Source of the DNA: JAXDLH01 sp034666705
GTDB lineage: Bacteria; Chloroflexota; UBA6077; SHYK01
Reading direction: 5' to 3'
Length of the DNA: 22,300 bases
Assembly (NCBI GenBank): GCA_034666705.1
Contig: JAXDLH010000002.1
Location: 1-22,300 of the forward strand
The number at the start of each line of letters is the position of its first letter. Position 1 is the stretch's first letter. The notes beneath the pieces are model-generated. The model had not been told where the DNA came from, ran no database searches, and worked only from the letters and a program-made list of their open reading frames with translations. Both the position numbers and the translations under genes were made by a program. Positions 15,602 to 22,300 of the stretch are shown in pieces.

Positions 15602-16147
15602 TCAATCGAAGAGAGAGCTGAGCTCGATCGCGACGCCGGGCAGGGCGCTCGGCTGGACCACGCCGGCGGTGTGGAGCGTCTCGCTGTAGCTGCCATCGCC
15701 CTGGCGGATCCAGGCAGTGAGCGTGCGGTCATAGGGGTGGATGAGCCAGATCTCGAAGTCGCCGCGCCGCTGATATTCCAGAAGCTTCGTCGATACATCG
15801 TATTCGCCCGTCGACGGCGACCAGACCTCGACTACCAGCGGAAGGGGCTCCTCGTAGACCTCAAGCTTGCGTGTCCCGCGCTGGGTCCGCTCGATTGCGG
15901 ACGGCACAACGAATACATCTGGGATGTAATAGTTCTCGGCCGTTCGCCGCACGTGCCCGGAATCATGGCGGACTTCGAACGCATCCCAATCAAGCTGTCG
16001 CATGAGATGATAGGCCAGTCGATGAGTCACGTGGTTATGGTCGGCCGTCATGCCTGGCTTGCTTCGAAGCTGTCCACACACCAACTCCCAGTGGCCCTCG
16101 GGGTCCTCCAGCGCCACCTCACGGAACGTCGCCTCACTCACCGGCAT
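15602..16147 (-). CDS. Uma2 family (DUF820) nuclease-like protein
   Basis: A 181-residue protein typical of the Uma2 family in length and order. The opening SEATFREVALEDPEGHWEL is the usual start. IPDVFVV (75-81), LVVEVWSPST (104-113) and K121 before LLEYQRRG supply the restriction-endonuclease-like Asp77, Glu107 and Lys121. The family is abundant in Chloroflexota and cyanobacteria; its fold is PD-(D/E)xK-like, but its cellular function is not established. An ATG at 16147 with GGAG eleven bases upstream is chosen; a TTG at 16162 would add five residues. It is on the same strand as, and about 70 bases before, the LCP gene, yet a functional link is not implied. Confidence 0.88.
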   Translation of the reverse strand: MPVSEATFREVALEDPEGHWELVCGQLRSKPGMTADHNHVTHRLAYHLMRQLDWDAFEVRHDSGHVRRTAENYYIPDVFVVPSAIERTQRGTRKLEVYEEPLPLVVEVWSPSTGEYDVSTKLLEYQRRGDFEIWLIHPYDRTLTAWIRQGDGSYSETLHTAGVVQPSALPGVAIELSSLFD

Positions 16148-16246
16148 AACGGCGTACTCCAACCTGTCCTGGCCCCATTGTATGAGACGACCGGCCTAGA
16201 AGCCGAAAAGAAGAGGCGCAGAGTCCGATTTTAGGGGATAGAATGG

Positions 16247-16264
16247 GTCAATCGACCGATTGAC
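16247..16264. promoter_or_regulatory. 18-bp operator-like palindrome with upstream -10-like box
   Basis: GTCAATCG (16247-16254) and CGATTGAC (16257-16264) are perfect inverted halves around AC. TAGAAT (16239-16244) just upstream resembles a -10 box, although no good -35 was found at the right spacing. The palindrome would then cover the transcription start of the solute-binding protein gene at 16291, a classical repressor position. This is inference from symmetry and location. Confidence 0.35.
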
Positions 16265-16290
16265 GCCTGCATCTCCGTCGGAGGCTCAGA

Positions 16291-18051
16291 ATGCCGACTT
16301 CGTTGCTTCCCCGCTGGGCGCTTCTCCCTGTCGTATGCGTGCTTGCCGCGTGTGCCCCCGCCGCGGCGCCCCCGGCGTCTGGAGGCGCCGCACCGGCGAC
16401 CCAGGCGCAACCTGCCAGCAAGAAGGTCCTGAATGTCGCCCTGTCGTCGTTTCTCGAGGGCTTCTCCATCGCGTCAGGCAGCAGCACGGGCGGCGGCCGC
16501 TTCTCGTACATCGAGCTGCACTCGCAAGCGCTCTTTACCTCCGACAAGACCACCGGGCGGCCCATCCCCCGACTGCTCGCGGAGCAGCCCTCGATCGACA
16601 ACGGTGGCCTCAAGCTCACCGACGCGGGGGGCATGATCGCGACCTACAAGCTGCGCCCCAACCTGAAGTGGGCCGACGGCGCCCCGCTCACCACCAGGGA
16701 CCTGATGTTCACCTACAAGGTCCAGCGGAACCCGACGACGCCAGTGTTCGATTCGGGCCCGATGAAGCTGATGGACTCGGCCTCGGCGCCTGATGACTCC
16801 ACCTTCGTCGTCAACTGGAGCCAGCCCTACTACCTGGCGGATGCCATCGGCCTGCGCGCGTTCTGGCCGCTGCCGGCGCACCTCCTCGAGCAGGACTACA
16901 CCACCCTGGTCGAAGAGCAGAAGGACCCGACCGCCTGGTTCGCCAAGCCCTACTGGACGTCCGAGTACGTGCACGTCGGTCCGTACAAGCTCGTCGATTA
17001 CGTGCCCCAGGTACACGCGGTCTTCGAGGCCGTGGACGACTACTTCCTCGGCCGGCCCAAGATCGATCGGGTCGTGATGCGTCAGTTCAACGACAAGAAC
17101 ACGGTGCTCGCCAACATCCTCGCCGGCTCCATCGATCTGCTCTCCGACGGCGTGCTCGACCCTGACCAGGCGCTCGAGGTGCAGCGGCGTGGCGAGCTGG
17201 GGAAGATCTACTTCAGCACCGGGACGACTCGATTCATCAGCTTCCAGTTCGACTCGGCGACCCCAAGCTTCCGACCGGCGGTCCTCGACAAGCGGGTCCG
17301 CCAGGGGCTCTACTCCGCCATCGACCGGGCCACCTACGCGGAGACCGCCGCCGGCGGCATCCCGAACACCGCCGCCTTCGCGCTGCTGCCCCCGGATAAT
17401 CCGCTCTACAGCTTCGTGAAAGATGGCTGGAAGGACCGCTACCCCTACGACGTGAATCGGGCGAGCGCTATCCTCGCCGATGCCGGCTGGCACAAAGGAG
17501 CCGATGGGCTGCTGGCCAATGCGGCCGGCGACCATCTGAAGTTCGAGCTGCGCACCACGGTCGACATGGAGCGCTGGCTGCCGATCGTCGGGGATATGTG
17601 GCGCCAGGCCGGGGTCGATCTGGATCTCTACGTCGTCCCGGCGCCGCTGGTCGGCGACCGCGAGTTCCGCCAGGCCTTTCCTGGCGGCGAGATTACGGCG
17701 CGCGGCAGCCAGGATTCGATCCTGACGCGGCTGGAGCTGAGCGAGTCGCCCACCGCGGCCAATCGGTACTCCGGCAACAACCGCGGCCACTGGTCGAACG
17801 AGCAGTATGAGCAGCTCGTCCGCGCCTACCGCGCCAACCTGCGCGAGGAGGGTCGCGGCCAGGCCATCAAGCAAATCCAGGACCTGCTGCTCGACGAGAT
17901 GCCGTTCCTGCTCATGAACTACGACGTATCCAACGTCTTCGCCCGCAAGGGTGTCGCCGCGTACCAGGATGACTTCGCGGGTGGCTCAGAATCCGGCCGC
18001 ATCTACGGGACCTTCGGTCGCAACGCCCACGAGTGGGACATCGTCGATTGA
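16291..18051 (+). CDS. ABC transporter substrate-binding lipoprotein, family 5 (peptide/nickel type)
   Basis: A 586-residue lipoprotein. A signal peptide ends in the lipobox VLAAC with Cys21 as the lipidation site, followed by a Pro/Ala/Gly-rich spacer (22-43). The mature part is a family-5 periplasmic-type binding protein: LNVALSSFLEGF at the start of the first lobe, YKLRPNLKWADGAPLTTRD (113-131), the usual signature region, and VLDKRVRQGLYSAIDR near 330, the conserved A-I-D-R block. These proteins deliver peptides, nickel or sugars to ABC importers; the ligand cannot be read from sequence. No permease or ATPase gene is nearby, so it is an orphan within this window. The ATG at 16291 has CGGAGG six bases upstream. 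Confidence 0.9.
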   Translation: MPTSLLPRWALLPVVCVLAACAPAAAPPASGGAAPATQAQPASKKVLNVALSSFLEGFSIASGSSTGGGRFSYIELHSQALFTSDKTTGRPIPRLLAEQPSIDNGGLKLTDAGGMIATYKLRPNLKWADGAPLTTRDLMFTYKVQRNPTTPVFDSGPMKLMDSASAPDDSTFVVNWSQPYYLADAIGLRAFWPLPAHLLEQDYTTLVEEQKDPTAWFAKPYWTSEYVHVGPYKLVDYVPQVHAVFEAVDDYFLGRPKIDRVVMRQFNDKNTVLANILAGSIDLLSDGVLDPDQALEVQRRGELGKIYFSTGTTRFISFQFDSATPSFRPAVLDKRVRQGLYSAIDRATYAETAAGGIPNTAAFALLPPDNPLYSFVKDGWKDRYPYDVNRASAILADAGWHKGADGLLANAAGDHLKFELRTTVDMERWLPIVGDMWRQAGVDLDLYVVPAPLVGDREFRQAFPGGEITARGSQDSILTRLELSESPTAANRYSGNNRGHWSNEQYEQLVRAYRANLREEGRGQAIKQIQDLLLDEMPFLLMNYDVSNVFARKGVAAYQDDFAGGSESGRIYGTFGRNAHEWDIVD

Positions 18052-18125
18052 CCGTGTCGAGCCGCAGCGGACGTAGGTCAGCGAGCACAGCCGGCAGACG
18101 TAACAACCGGGGGACATGACGTCGT

Positions 18126-18157
18126 GCCTGGCCGCTTGACGTGTCAAGCGGCCAGGC
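18126..18157. promoter_or_regulatory. 32-bp near-perfect palindrome upstream of VOC gene
   Basis: GCCTGGCCGCTTGAC (18126-18140) and GTCAAGCGGCCAGGC (18143-18157) are exact inverted halves separated by GT. It lies 75 bases after the solute-binding protein stop and 33 bases before the VOC start. It could be a terminator hairpin for the upstream gene, though no T-run follows, or an operator for the VOC gene. Confidence 0.5.
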
Positions 18158-18159
18158 TG

Positions 18160-18174
18160 CGATCCCAGGGATCG
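18160..18174. promoter_or_regulatory. 15-bp palindrome abutting the VOC ribosome site
   Basis: CGATCCC (18160-18166) and GGGATCG (18168-18174) are perfect inverted halves around a single A. The last G begins the GAGGAGGG ribosome-binding site of the VOC gene, so protein binding or folding here could affect translation or transcription. It is the second palindrome in tandem with 18126-18157. Confidence 0.4.
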
Positions 18175-18189
18175 AGGAGGGCGTGTCGC

Positions 18190-18591
18190 GTGACTGAGTT
18201 TCCAACCGCCGGCGTCGAGCTGACCCACCTCCTGGTGGTCGCGGACCTCACCCGATCCCGCGCGTTCTACCGCGACGTGCTGGGGGCGACGGTCTACCGC
18301 GAATACGGCGATACCTCCTGTGTGCTCCAATTCCAGGGCTGTTGGCTGCTGTTGGTCACCGGCGGCGGTCCCACCAAGGACAAGCCCGACGTGACGTTCG
18401 CGCCGCCAGCCGACCCGCATCGGGTGGACCACGAGCTGACCATGCGGGTGCCAGACTGCCAGGCTGCCTACGAGGTGCTGCTGGCGCGCGGGGCACAATT
18501 CCTCACGCCCCCGGTAGATTGGGGCGGCGAGATCCGCTGCTTCTTCCGCGACCCGGATGGGCGCCTGCTGGAGATCAGCCAGGCGCCCTGA
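18190..18591 (+). CDS. VOC (glyoxalase/bleomycin-resistance) family protein
   Basis: A 133-residue protein forming one vicinal-oxygen-chelate module pair. It opens with VELTHLLVVADLTRSRAFYRD (9-29), where His13 is a typical metal ligand and the SRAFYRDVLG block is diagnostic. Near the end FFRDPDGRLLEIS (118-130) supplies the usual DPDG turn and Glu128 as a metal ligand. Family members include glyoxalases, dioxygenases and antibiotic-binding proteins, usually as dimers; the substrate here is unknown. The GTG at 18190 is chosen because a strong GAGGAGGG site lies 8 bases upstream; a longer frame starting at 18124 would translate through the two palindromes. It could be transcribed alone from a promoter within the 138-base gap. 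Confidence 0.88.
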   Translation: MTEFPTAGVELTHLLVVADLTRSRAFYRDVLGATVYREYGDTSCVLQFQGCWLLLVTGGGPTKDKPDVTFAPPADPHRVDHELTMRVPDCQAAYEVLLARGAQFLTPPVDWGGEIRCFFRDPDGRLLEISQAP

Positions 18592-18871
18592 CGACGAGTC
18601 AGTACAGACGAAGGCTTATAGGCCCCACCGCCGTCGATCGCGTGTACGGGATCGCTGGAACCAGCGCCATCTACGGGTCCGGTCGTCTGGAGCACCGCGT
18701 TCGCGATGGGCACATCATGTCGAGCATGCCGCGGTCTCGCCGTGGCCCTACGCGGAGATCGGTCGCCACTTTCTGCATACAGAAATGGGCGTCTGACTTC
18801 GGGGCGCTGCTGAACGACCGGAAACCCATGCTAGGATAGCGACGAGCAATGCTGGGTTTCGGGGATGGCCG

Positions 18872-19462
18872 GTGCAGTGCGCGAACCCGCCCTGTTTGCG
18901 CGTCGAGCAATTCCTGCCGTTAGCATTGGTCTGCGTCGCTGCACTGGTGGCGTACCTGATCGTCGCATTCCTGATCGACCGGTATGTGGGTAGCCCTGGT
19001 CGCGGACCCTTCGGCCCAGCGCAACGGCGCTTGTTCTGGATGTGGCGGGAGAGTGGGGCCTGGCACCGATCGTCCGACGACTCAGAATGGGCCAGCCCCG
19101 CGGCCGATCCCGTCGCGCTCGAGCGGTTGACCGGCACGGGGAGCCCCCTTGAGCATACTGCTGGTCCTCCGGCCGATGATCGGCGCAGGCAGCATCGCCA
19201 CCTTGGACCTGCCGCACTAGTGGTCGCCATCCTTGTGCCGGTTGCCCTGAACGTGTTCCCTTGCGTAGATCTGCGATGCCTCAATCGCGTCGGCTACCTG
19301 TATCTCGTCCTCGCCAGCGGGTTGCTAGCCAGCATTGGCTTGGCCATCGCGGCGCTCCGTGGCGAGGATGGCGATCATGGTGTCGCTGGCGTGGCGATCC
19401 TCGCCGATGTCGCCATGGCAGTCTGGTTCACCATGACGCTCGGCAGGTCGGCGCTGCCGTGA
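18872..19462 (+). CDS. Hypothetical multi-pass membrane protein
   Basis: A possible 196-residue protein that I do not recognise. One long hydrophobic helix lies at about 13-38 (FLPLALVCVAALVAYLIVAF). A polar loop with many Arg, Ser and Asp residues follows (40-108). Three more helices lie at about 110-127, 138-161 and 170-190. The well-spaced helices and charged loops argue for a real gene, while the GTG start has only a GGGGATGG-like site and Cys-rich first residues, so the start may be later (for example near 18896). It lies between the VOC and nitrite reductase genes, converging on the latter. The preceding gap (18592-18871) shows no gene. Confidence 0.55.
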   Translation: MQCANPPCLRVEQFLPLALVCVAALVAYLIVAFLIDRYVGSPGRGPFGPAQRRLFWMWRESGAWHRSSDDSEWASPAADPVALERLTGTGSPLEHTAGPPADDRRRQHRHLGPAALVVAILVPVALNVFPCVDLRCLNRVGYLYLVLASGLLASIGLAIAALRGEDGDHGVAGVAILADVAMAVWFTMTLGRSALP

Positions 19463-19510
19463 GGCAACGGCCCCTGGCAAGAACGACCAAGCCTATGACT
19501 GTTGGGCCGC

Positions 19511-21091
19511 TCAGGCGACCGGCATGAGGTCGGGCTCGGCGTTGGCGCCACCTCGCTCGCGGGCCAGCGCCTGGCCGGCATCGACGAGGTCGTGGCCAGC
19601 CGCGTGCGCCGCGGCCAATCGCTCGATGACGTCGCCGATCTGGGCGCGCGGCACGTCGTCGAGCACGGGCACTCCGGGGCGCGCCTCCGGGCCCGAGCGG
19701 CCGCCGACGTATACCTGATAGACCTCGACCACTGATCCGTCGATCCGCGCCTTGCCACCTTGCAGCCCGATGTCCGCCATGTAGTGATTACCGCAAGCCG
19801 CCGGGCAGCCAGACCAATGGATGGAGAGTGGGCGCTCGAGCGCCACGCTCCCTTCCAGACGGCGGGCGACGTCGAGCGCTTGATTCTTCGTGTCAGCCAG
19901 CGCGAGGTCGCAGAGGCCGAGCCCCGTGCAGCTCACCGTGCCACGCAGGGCCGGTGACGGTTGGACCGTTAACTCTCCGAGGAGCGGCTCGTCGAGCAGT
20001 GCCGGGACCCCACTCGCAGCCACGTGGGTGATGACGAGGTTCTGGCCGGGGGTCAGCCGGACCTCGCCCCGGCCGTAGTGCGCAGCAAGGAGCGCAACCT
20101 CGGCAGTCTGGACCGAGCTGAGGCGCCCGACCGGCACGGCGAGCCCGACACTGTGGCGGCTGCGGTCATGCTCCGCCGTCACCCCGAGGTGGTCGGAATG
20201 GCAGTGGCCACGCGCATCGCAGCCGGCGGGCTCGAGCGCGAATGGCACGCGCGCCTGGAGCTCCTCGCGGACCCGCTCAATGCCCCACTGGCCGATGAGA
20301 AAGGCGAAGCGCGCCCGGCTCCGGGTCTCCCGCGGACCGTGGTCACGGAAGATCAGGGTGAGCTGGGCGCACACCTCCGCGGCCTGCGCCGCAGTGACGA
20401 ACACGTCGAGGGGCTGCGCCGGTGAGAACCCACCGGAGCCCTGCTTGCCGCCAACCGTGACGTTGAAGCCCGCCCGGCGTTGGCCGTCGATGGTCCGATG
20501 CGCGGGCCCGAGCGCGATGTCCTGGGTTTCGAGGTGGACGCAGTTGTCGGTGCAGCCGGTGATCGCCACATTGAACTTGCGCGGGAGATTACTAAACGCC
20601 TTGTTCCCGACGAAGCGGGCGTTGTACTCCCACACGATCGGGGTGGCGTCGACCACCTCGTGGGTGGTGATGCCGGCCAACGGGCAGCCGACGACGTTGC
20701 GGATGTTGTCCATGCCGGTCTGGCGCGAATCGAGCCCCACGGCCGATAGCCGCGCGAAGACGGCGGGCATGTCCTCGATGCGCAGCCAGCGAATCTGGAT
20801 CTGCTGGCGCGTGGTGAGGTCGAGGGTGCCGCGCCCAAACTCGGACGCGATCTTCGCGATGGTCCGGAGCTGCGCGGAGGTCGCGATCCCGCCCGGAATG
20901 CGAATGCGCAGCATGAAGAAGCCTGGTGTGTATCTCCGGAAGAAGAGGCCATACCACTTCATCCGCATCTTGTCTTCCTCGGTGATCGCCTCCCACCCCA
21001 CGTGGGCGAGACGATGGATGTCCTCGAGCGCGTCGAGACCATCCTTGATCGCCTTGGTTTCCTCGAACTTGTTCATTCGGGTCTCGACCAT
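19511..21091 (-). CDS. nirA: Ferredoxin-type assimilatory nitrite reductase (siroheme/4Fe-4S)
   Basis: A 526-residue enzyme with two repeated ferredoxin-like halves and a siroheme-[4Fe-4S] centre. The cluster cysteines are Cys388 and Cys394 (SCTGLGLC) and Cys429 and Cys433 (SGCPAACGNH), the C-x5-C and C-x3-C pattern. TTRQQIQIRW (93-102) and QTGMDNIRNVVGCPLAGI (124-141) match nitrite reductases more closely than sulfite reductases, which have a different block here. It should reduce nitrite to ammonium in the cytoplasm with ferredoxin electrons; a sulfite-reducing role is less likely but not excluded. The ATG at 21091 has GGGAG eight bases upstream. Cys180, Cys184 and the CDARGHCH segment (291-298) are extra cysteines of unknown role. 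The divergent nrtA-like gene supports nitrate assimilation. Confidence 0.85.
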   Translation of the reverse strand: MVETRMNKFEETKAIKDGLDALEDIHRLAHVGWEAITEEDKMRMKWYGLFFRRYTPGFFMLRIRIPGGIATSAQLRTIAKIASEFGRGTLDLTTRQQIQIRWLRIEDMPAVFARLSAVGLDSRQTGMDNIRNVVGCPLAGITTHEVVDATPIVWEYNARFVGNKAFSNLPRKFNVAITGCTDNCVHLETQDIALGPAHRTIDGQRRAGFNVTVGGKQGSGGFSPAQPLDVFVTAAQAAEVCAQLTLIFRDHGPRETRSRARFAFLIGQWGIERVREELQARVPFALEPAGCDARGHCHSDHLGVTAEHDRSRHSVGLAVPVGRLSSVQTAEVALLAAHYGRGEVRLTPGQNLVITHVAASGVPALLDEPLLGELTVQPSPALRGTVSCTGLGLCDLALADTKNQALDVARRLEGSVALERPLSIHWSGCPAACGNHYMADIGLQGGKARIDGSVVEVYQVYVGGRSGPEARPGVPVLDDVPRAQIGDVIERLAAAHAAGHDLVDAGQALARERGGANAEPDLMPVA

Positions 21092-21944
21092 CGTCGTCGC
21101 TCCCTTCTTCGAGTCCTCGCACCAGCGTCGATCAGGATGTTGCGGGCCTCAGCCTCCATGGATGCGACCTCGGAGGACCCGGCGGCTGGCGGGGCCGAGG
21201 CCGTGGTGGCTGCACGGCCGGCAGCAGCGCGTTGCGCGGTGGGAAAAGCCAGTAGCGCCCGCCGACGAGGGACAGTGCCGCCCATAGCTGCGGTGAACCC
21301 GCACCTAAGGCTAATTGGGTCAGACACGCCCTGGTATAGATATTCCGCATGAATATCAGCTGTTGATACCGGCAAAAACTCCAAGTAAGGGCGAAGTTCT
21401 CGACAGGCGAAGCGGGTGCTCGTCGCGAAAAGGGACCCAGGGATGCTCGTTTACCCGCGGCGGCTATCCCTCTATGTACGAGATACCCCATGCAATTCGG
21501 TCATTAGCCCCAATTGGCAGCCGTAATCAGCGGGGTTACTGCACCAAGCGTCTGCGGCGTTGGCAGCGTCAAGGCAAGAACGGGGGTGCATGCGGCGATA
21601 GGGTGGCCAGTTCGAGACTGTACGAGGCGTGGAGGACGTATTTGGATAAGGTGACCTGAAAAGTGCTGATCGGTTCAGCAGTTATGCTGATGCGCAGGTC
21701 CCCACGAGCAGCGTAGCCTTTGGGACGCTTCGCAACAGGGTCGCGAGCGAAGCAGCCAGACAACGGGGGACGCCCCGGGCTGCACCTTCCTTGACGGGTG
21801 GCCCCCGGCGTCTCTTCTCTAGTGGGCGCAGCCGAAAAAGATCGTGCAGAGGGGTTACATGAGGAGTTGTGGGCGAGTGAGTCGGCCTGCGCGGCCGGCA
21901 GGCCAGGCTGGTCCATTGGTGGCGAGCACTGGCCTGGCGCCGCA
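21092..21944. other. Long divergent intergenic region between nirA and nrtA
   Basis: This stretch of about 850 bases has no recognisable gene. Open frames on either strand (for example a 114-codon plus-strand frame at 21315-21659) lack family features. The middle (about 21300-21700) is visibly lower in GC than the flanking genes. The right part (21675-21904) is rich in hairpins and would be the nrtA leader. A bidirectional control region for nitrogen-assimilation genes is the natural guess; a decayed insertion is an alternative. Confidence 0.5.
21675..21812 (+). ncRNA. Candidate structured leader RNA upstream of nrtA
   Basis: Four consecutive stems can be drawn: TCAGCA/TGCTGA (21675-21690), GTCCC/GGGAC (21698-21726), GCTTCGC/GCGAAGC (21727-21753), and a longer compound hairpin (21769-21812). 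The last has GACGCC/GGCGTC, a symmetric CC/CC internal loop, GGGC/GCCC, a TG bulge and CACC/GGTG around a 10-base loop. This resembles a riboswitch or attenuator layout, but I matched no known class, and GC-rich DNA folds easily. A further hairpin (GGCCTGC/GCAGGCC, 21884-21904) lies nearer the gene. Confidence 0.3.
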
Positions 21945-22300
21945 ATGACCGGGATGACGCGACGCGAGCTCTTGAAGAGCGCGGGCGTTGCCGCCGTGGC
22001 GGCGACCGCACCCGCGCTGCTCGCGGCCTGCGCACCGAAGACGGCGTCTCAAACCTCCGAGGTCACCGCGCCAGTGTCAACGCCGGACGGTCCCCCAATC
22101 AAGATCGGCTTCATTCCGCTCACTGATTGTTCATCAGTCGTCATGGCGCACGAGCTCGGGCTTTACAAGAAATACGGCGTGAACGTTGAGCTATCCCGCG
22201 AAGCGTCCTGGGCGAACGTGCGGGACAAGCTTCTGACCGGCGAACTCGCCGGGGCGCACTGCCTGTTCGGCATGCCGTTCTCCGTGTACACCGGGGTAGG
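21945..22300 (+). CDS. nrtA: NrtA/CmpA-like nitrate ABC transporter substrate-binding lipoprotein (partial)
   Basis: The first 118 residues of a protein cut by the right edge. A twin-arginine signal (TRRELLKSAG, 5-14) leads to a lipobox LLAAC with Cys29, so it is probably exported folded and lipid-anchored. After a spacer, IKIGFIPLTDCSSVVMAHE (52-70) and REASWANVRDKLLTGELAGAH (85-105) match the start of the NrtA/CmpA family, which binds nitrate (NrtA) or bicarbonate (CmpA) for an ABC importer. Nitrate is favoured because the divergent neighbour is a nitrite reductase. The start may be the ATG at 21945 or the one at 21954; neither has a clear ribosome site. The permease and ATPase genes would be expected beyond the edge. 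Confidence 0.82.
   Translation, partial: MTGMTRRELLKSAGVAAVAATAPALLAACAPKTASQTSEVTAPVSTPDGPPIKIGFIPLTDCSSVVMAHELGLYKKYGVNVELSREASWANVRDKLLTGELAGAHCLFGMPFSVYTGV

Noticed and set aside
15541..15798. N-terminal extension of the LCP protein
   Set aside because: It lies over the Uma2 gene in another frame and precedes the membrane anchor; such an extension is not a family feature.
16474..17874. 466-codon minus-strand open frame
   Set aside because: It is antisense to the well-supported solute-binding protein and has no family features.
21608..21625. AGTTCGAGACT resembling a tRNA T-arm
   Set aside because: Only three base pairs close the loop, and no acceptor stem, D-arm or anticodon arm could be placed around it.
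21675..21753. ANTAR-type double hairpin in the nrtA leader
   Set aside because: The loops are not a pair of hexaloops with the conserved A1 and G4; the first loop would read AGTTAT and the next is 13 bases.
1..22300. CRISPR array, rRNA, complete insertion sequence or prophage
   Set aside because: No regularly spaced direct repeats, rRNA motifs, transposase or phage structural genes were seen.

Overview
The window is high-GC DNA with short gaps, frequent GTG/TTG starts and an environmental-bacterium gene mix: an Asp-box repeat protein, a Uma2 nuclease-like protein, family-39 glycosyltransferases, a LytR-CpsA-Psr protein and lipobox substrate-binding proteins. This suggests a Chloroflexota-type bacterium, perhaps near Thermomicrobia. 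That placement is inference from gene style; no rRNA or tRNA was found to fix it.

Layout. (1) 1-1756: a TetR regulator convergent with a 6-phosphofructokinase that has the residues of the pyrophosphate-dependent type. (2) 1757-4597: a gene-poor stretch, then a coupled minus-strand pair (RusA-like resolvase, and a protein joining a PD-(D/E)xK-like nuclease region to a HEPN-like region), then an Asp-box propeller protein. (3) 4959-14053: a plus-strand cell-surface polysaccharide locus: secreted GH5, GT39 with a C-terminal sugar-binding-like domain, membrane GT2 of cellulose-synthase type, a GT39 fused to a GH8 glucanase, and a membrane-anchored Pro/Ala-rich protein. An LCP ligase-type gene converges on it from 15534. 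(4) 15602-19462: Uma2 protein, orphan family-5 solute-binding lipoprotein, VOC protein behind two palindromes, and an unknown membrane protein. (5) 19511-22300: ferredoxin-type nitrite reductase, divergent across an 850-base gap from an NrtA-like nitrate-binding lipoprotein that runs off the right edge.

The polysaccharide locus is the most notable part. Cellulose operons pair a GT2 synthase with a separate GH8 glucanase. Here the GH8 is attached to the outer face of a polytopic GT39 enzyme, 2 bases after the GT2 gene. The likely logic is: GT2 polymerises and exports a glycan, the GT39 enzymes add lipid-linked sugars, GH8 and GH5 trim it, and the LCP protein may attach a polymer to the wall. 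The product is unknown. The RusA/nuclease-HEPN pair is a second candidate system, possibly in defence or recombination. The nitrite reductase and NrtA genes point to nitrate assimilation, and a hairpin-rich leader precedes nrtA.
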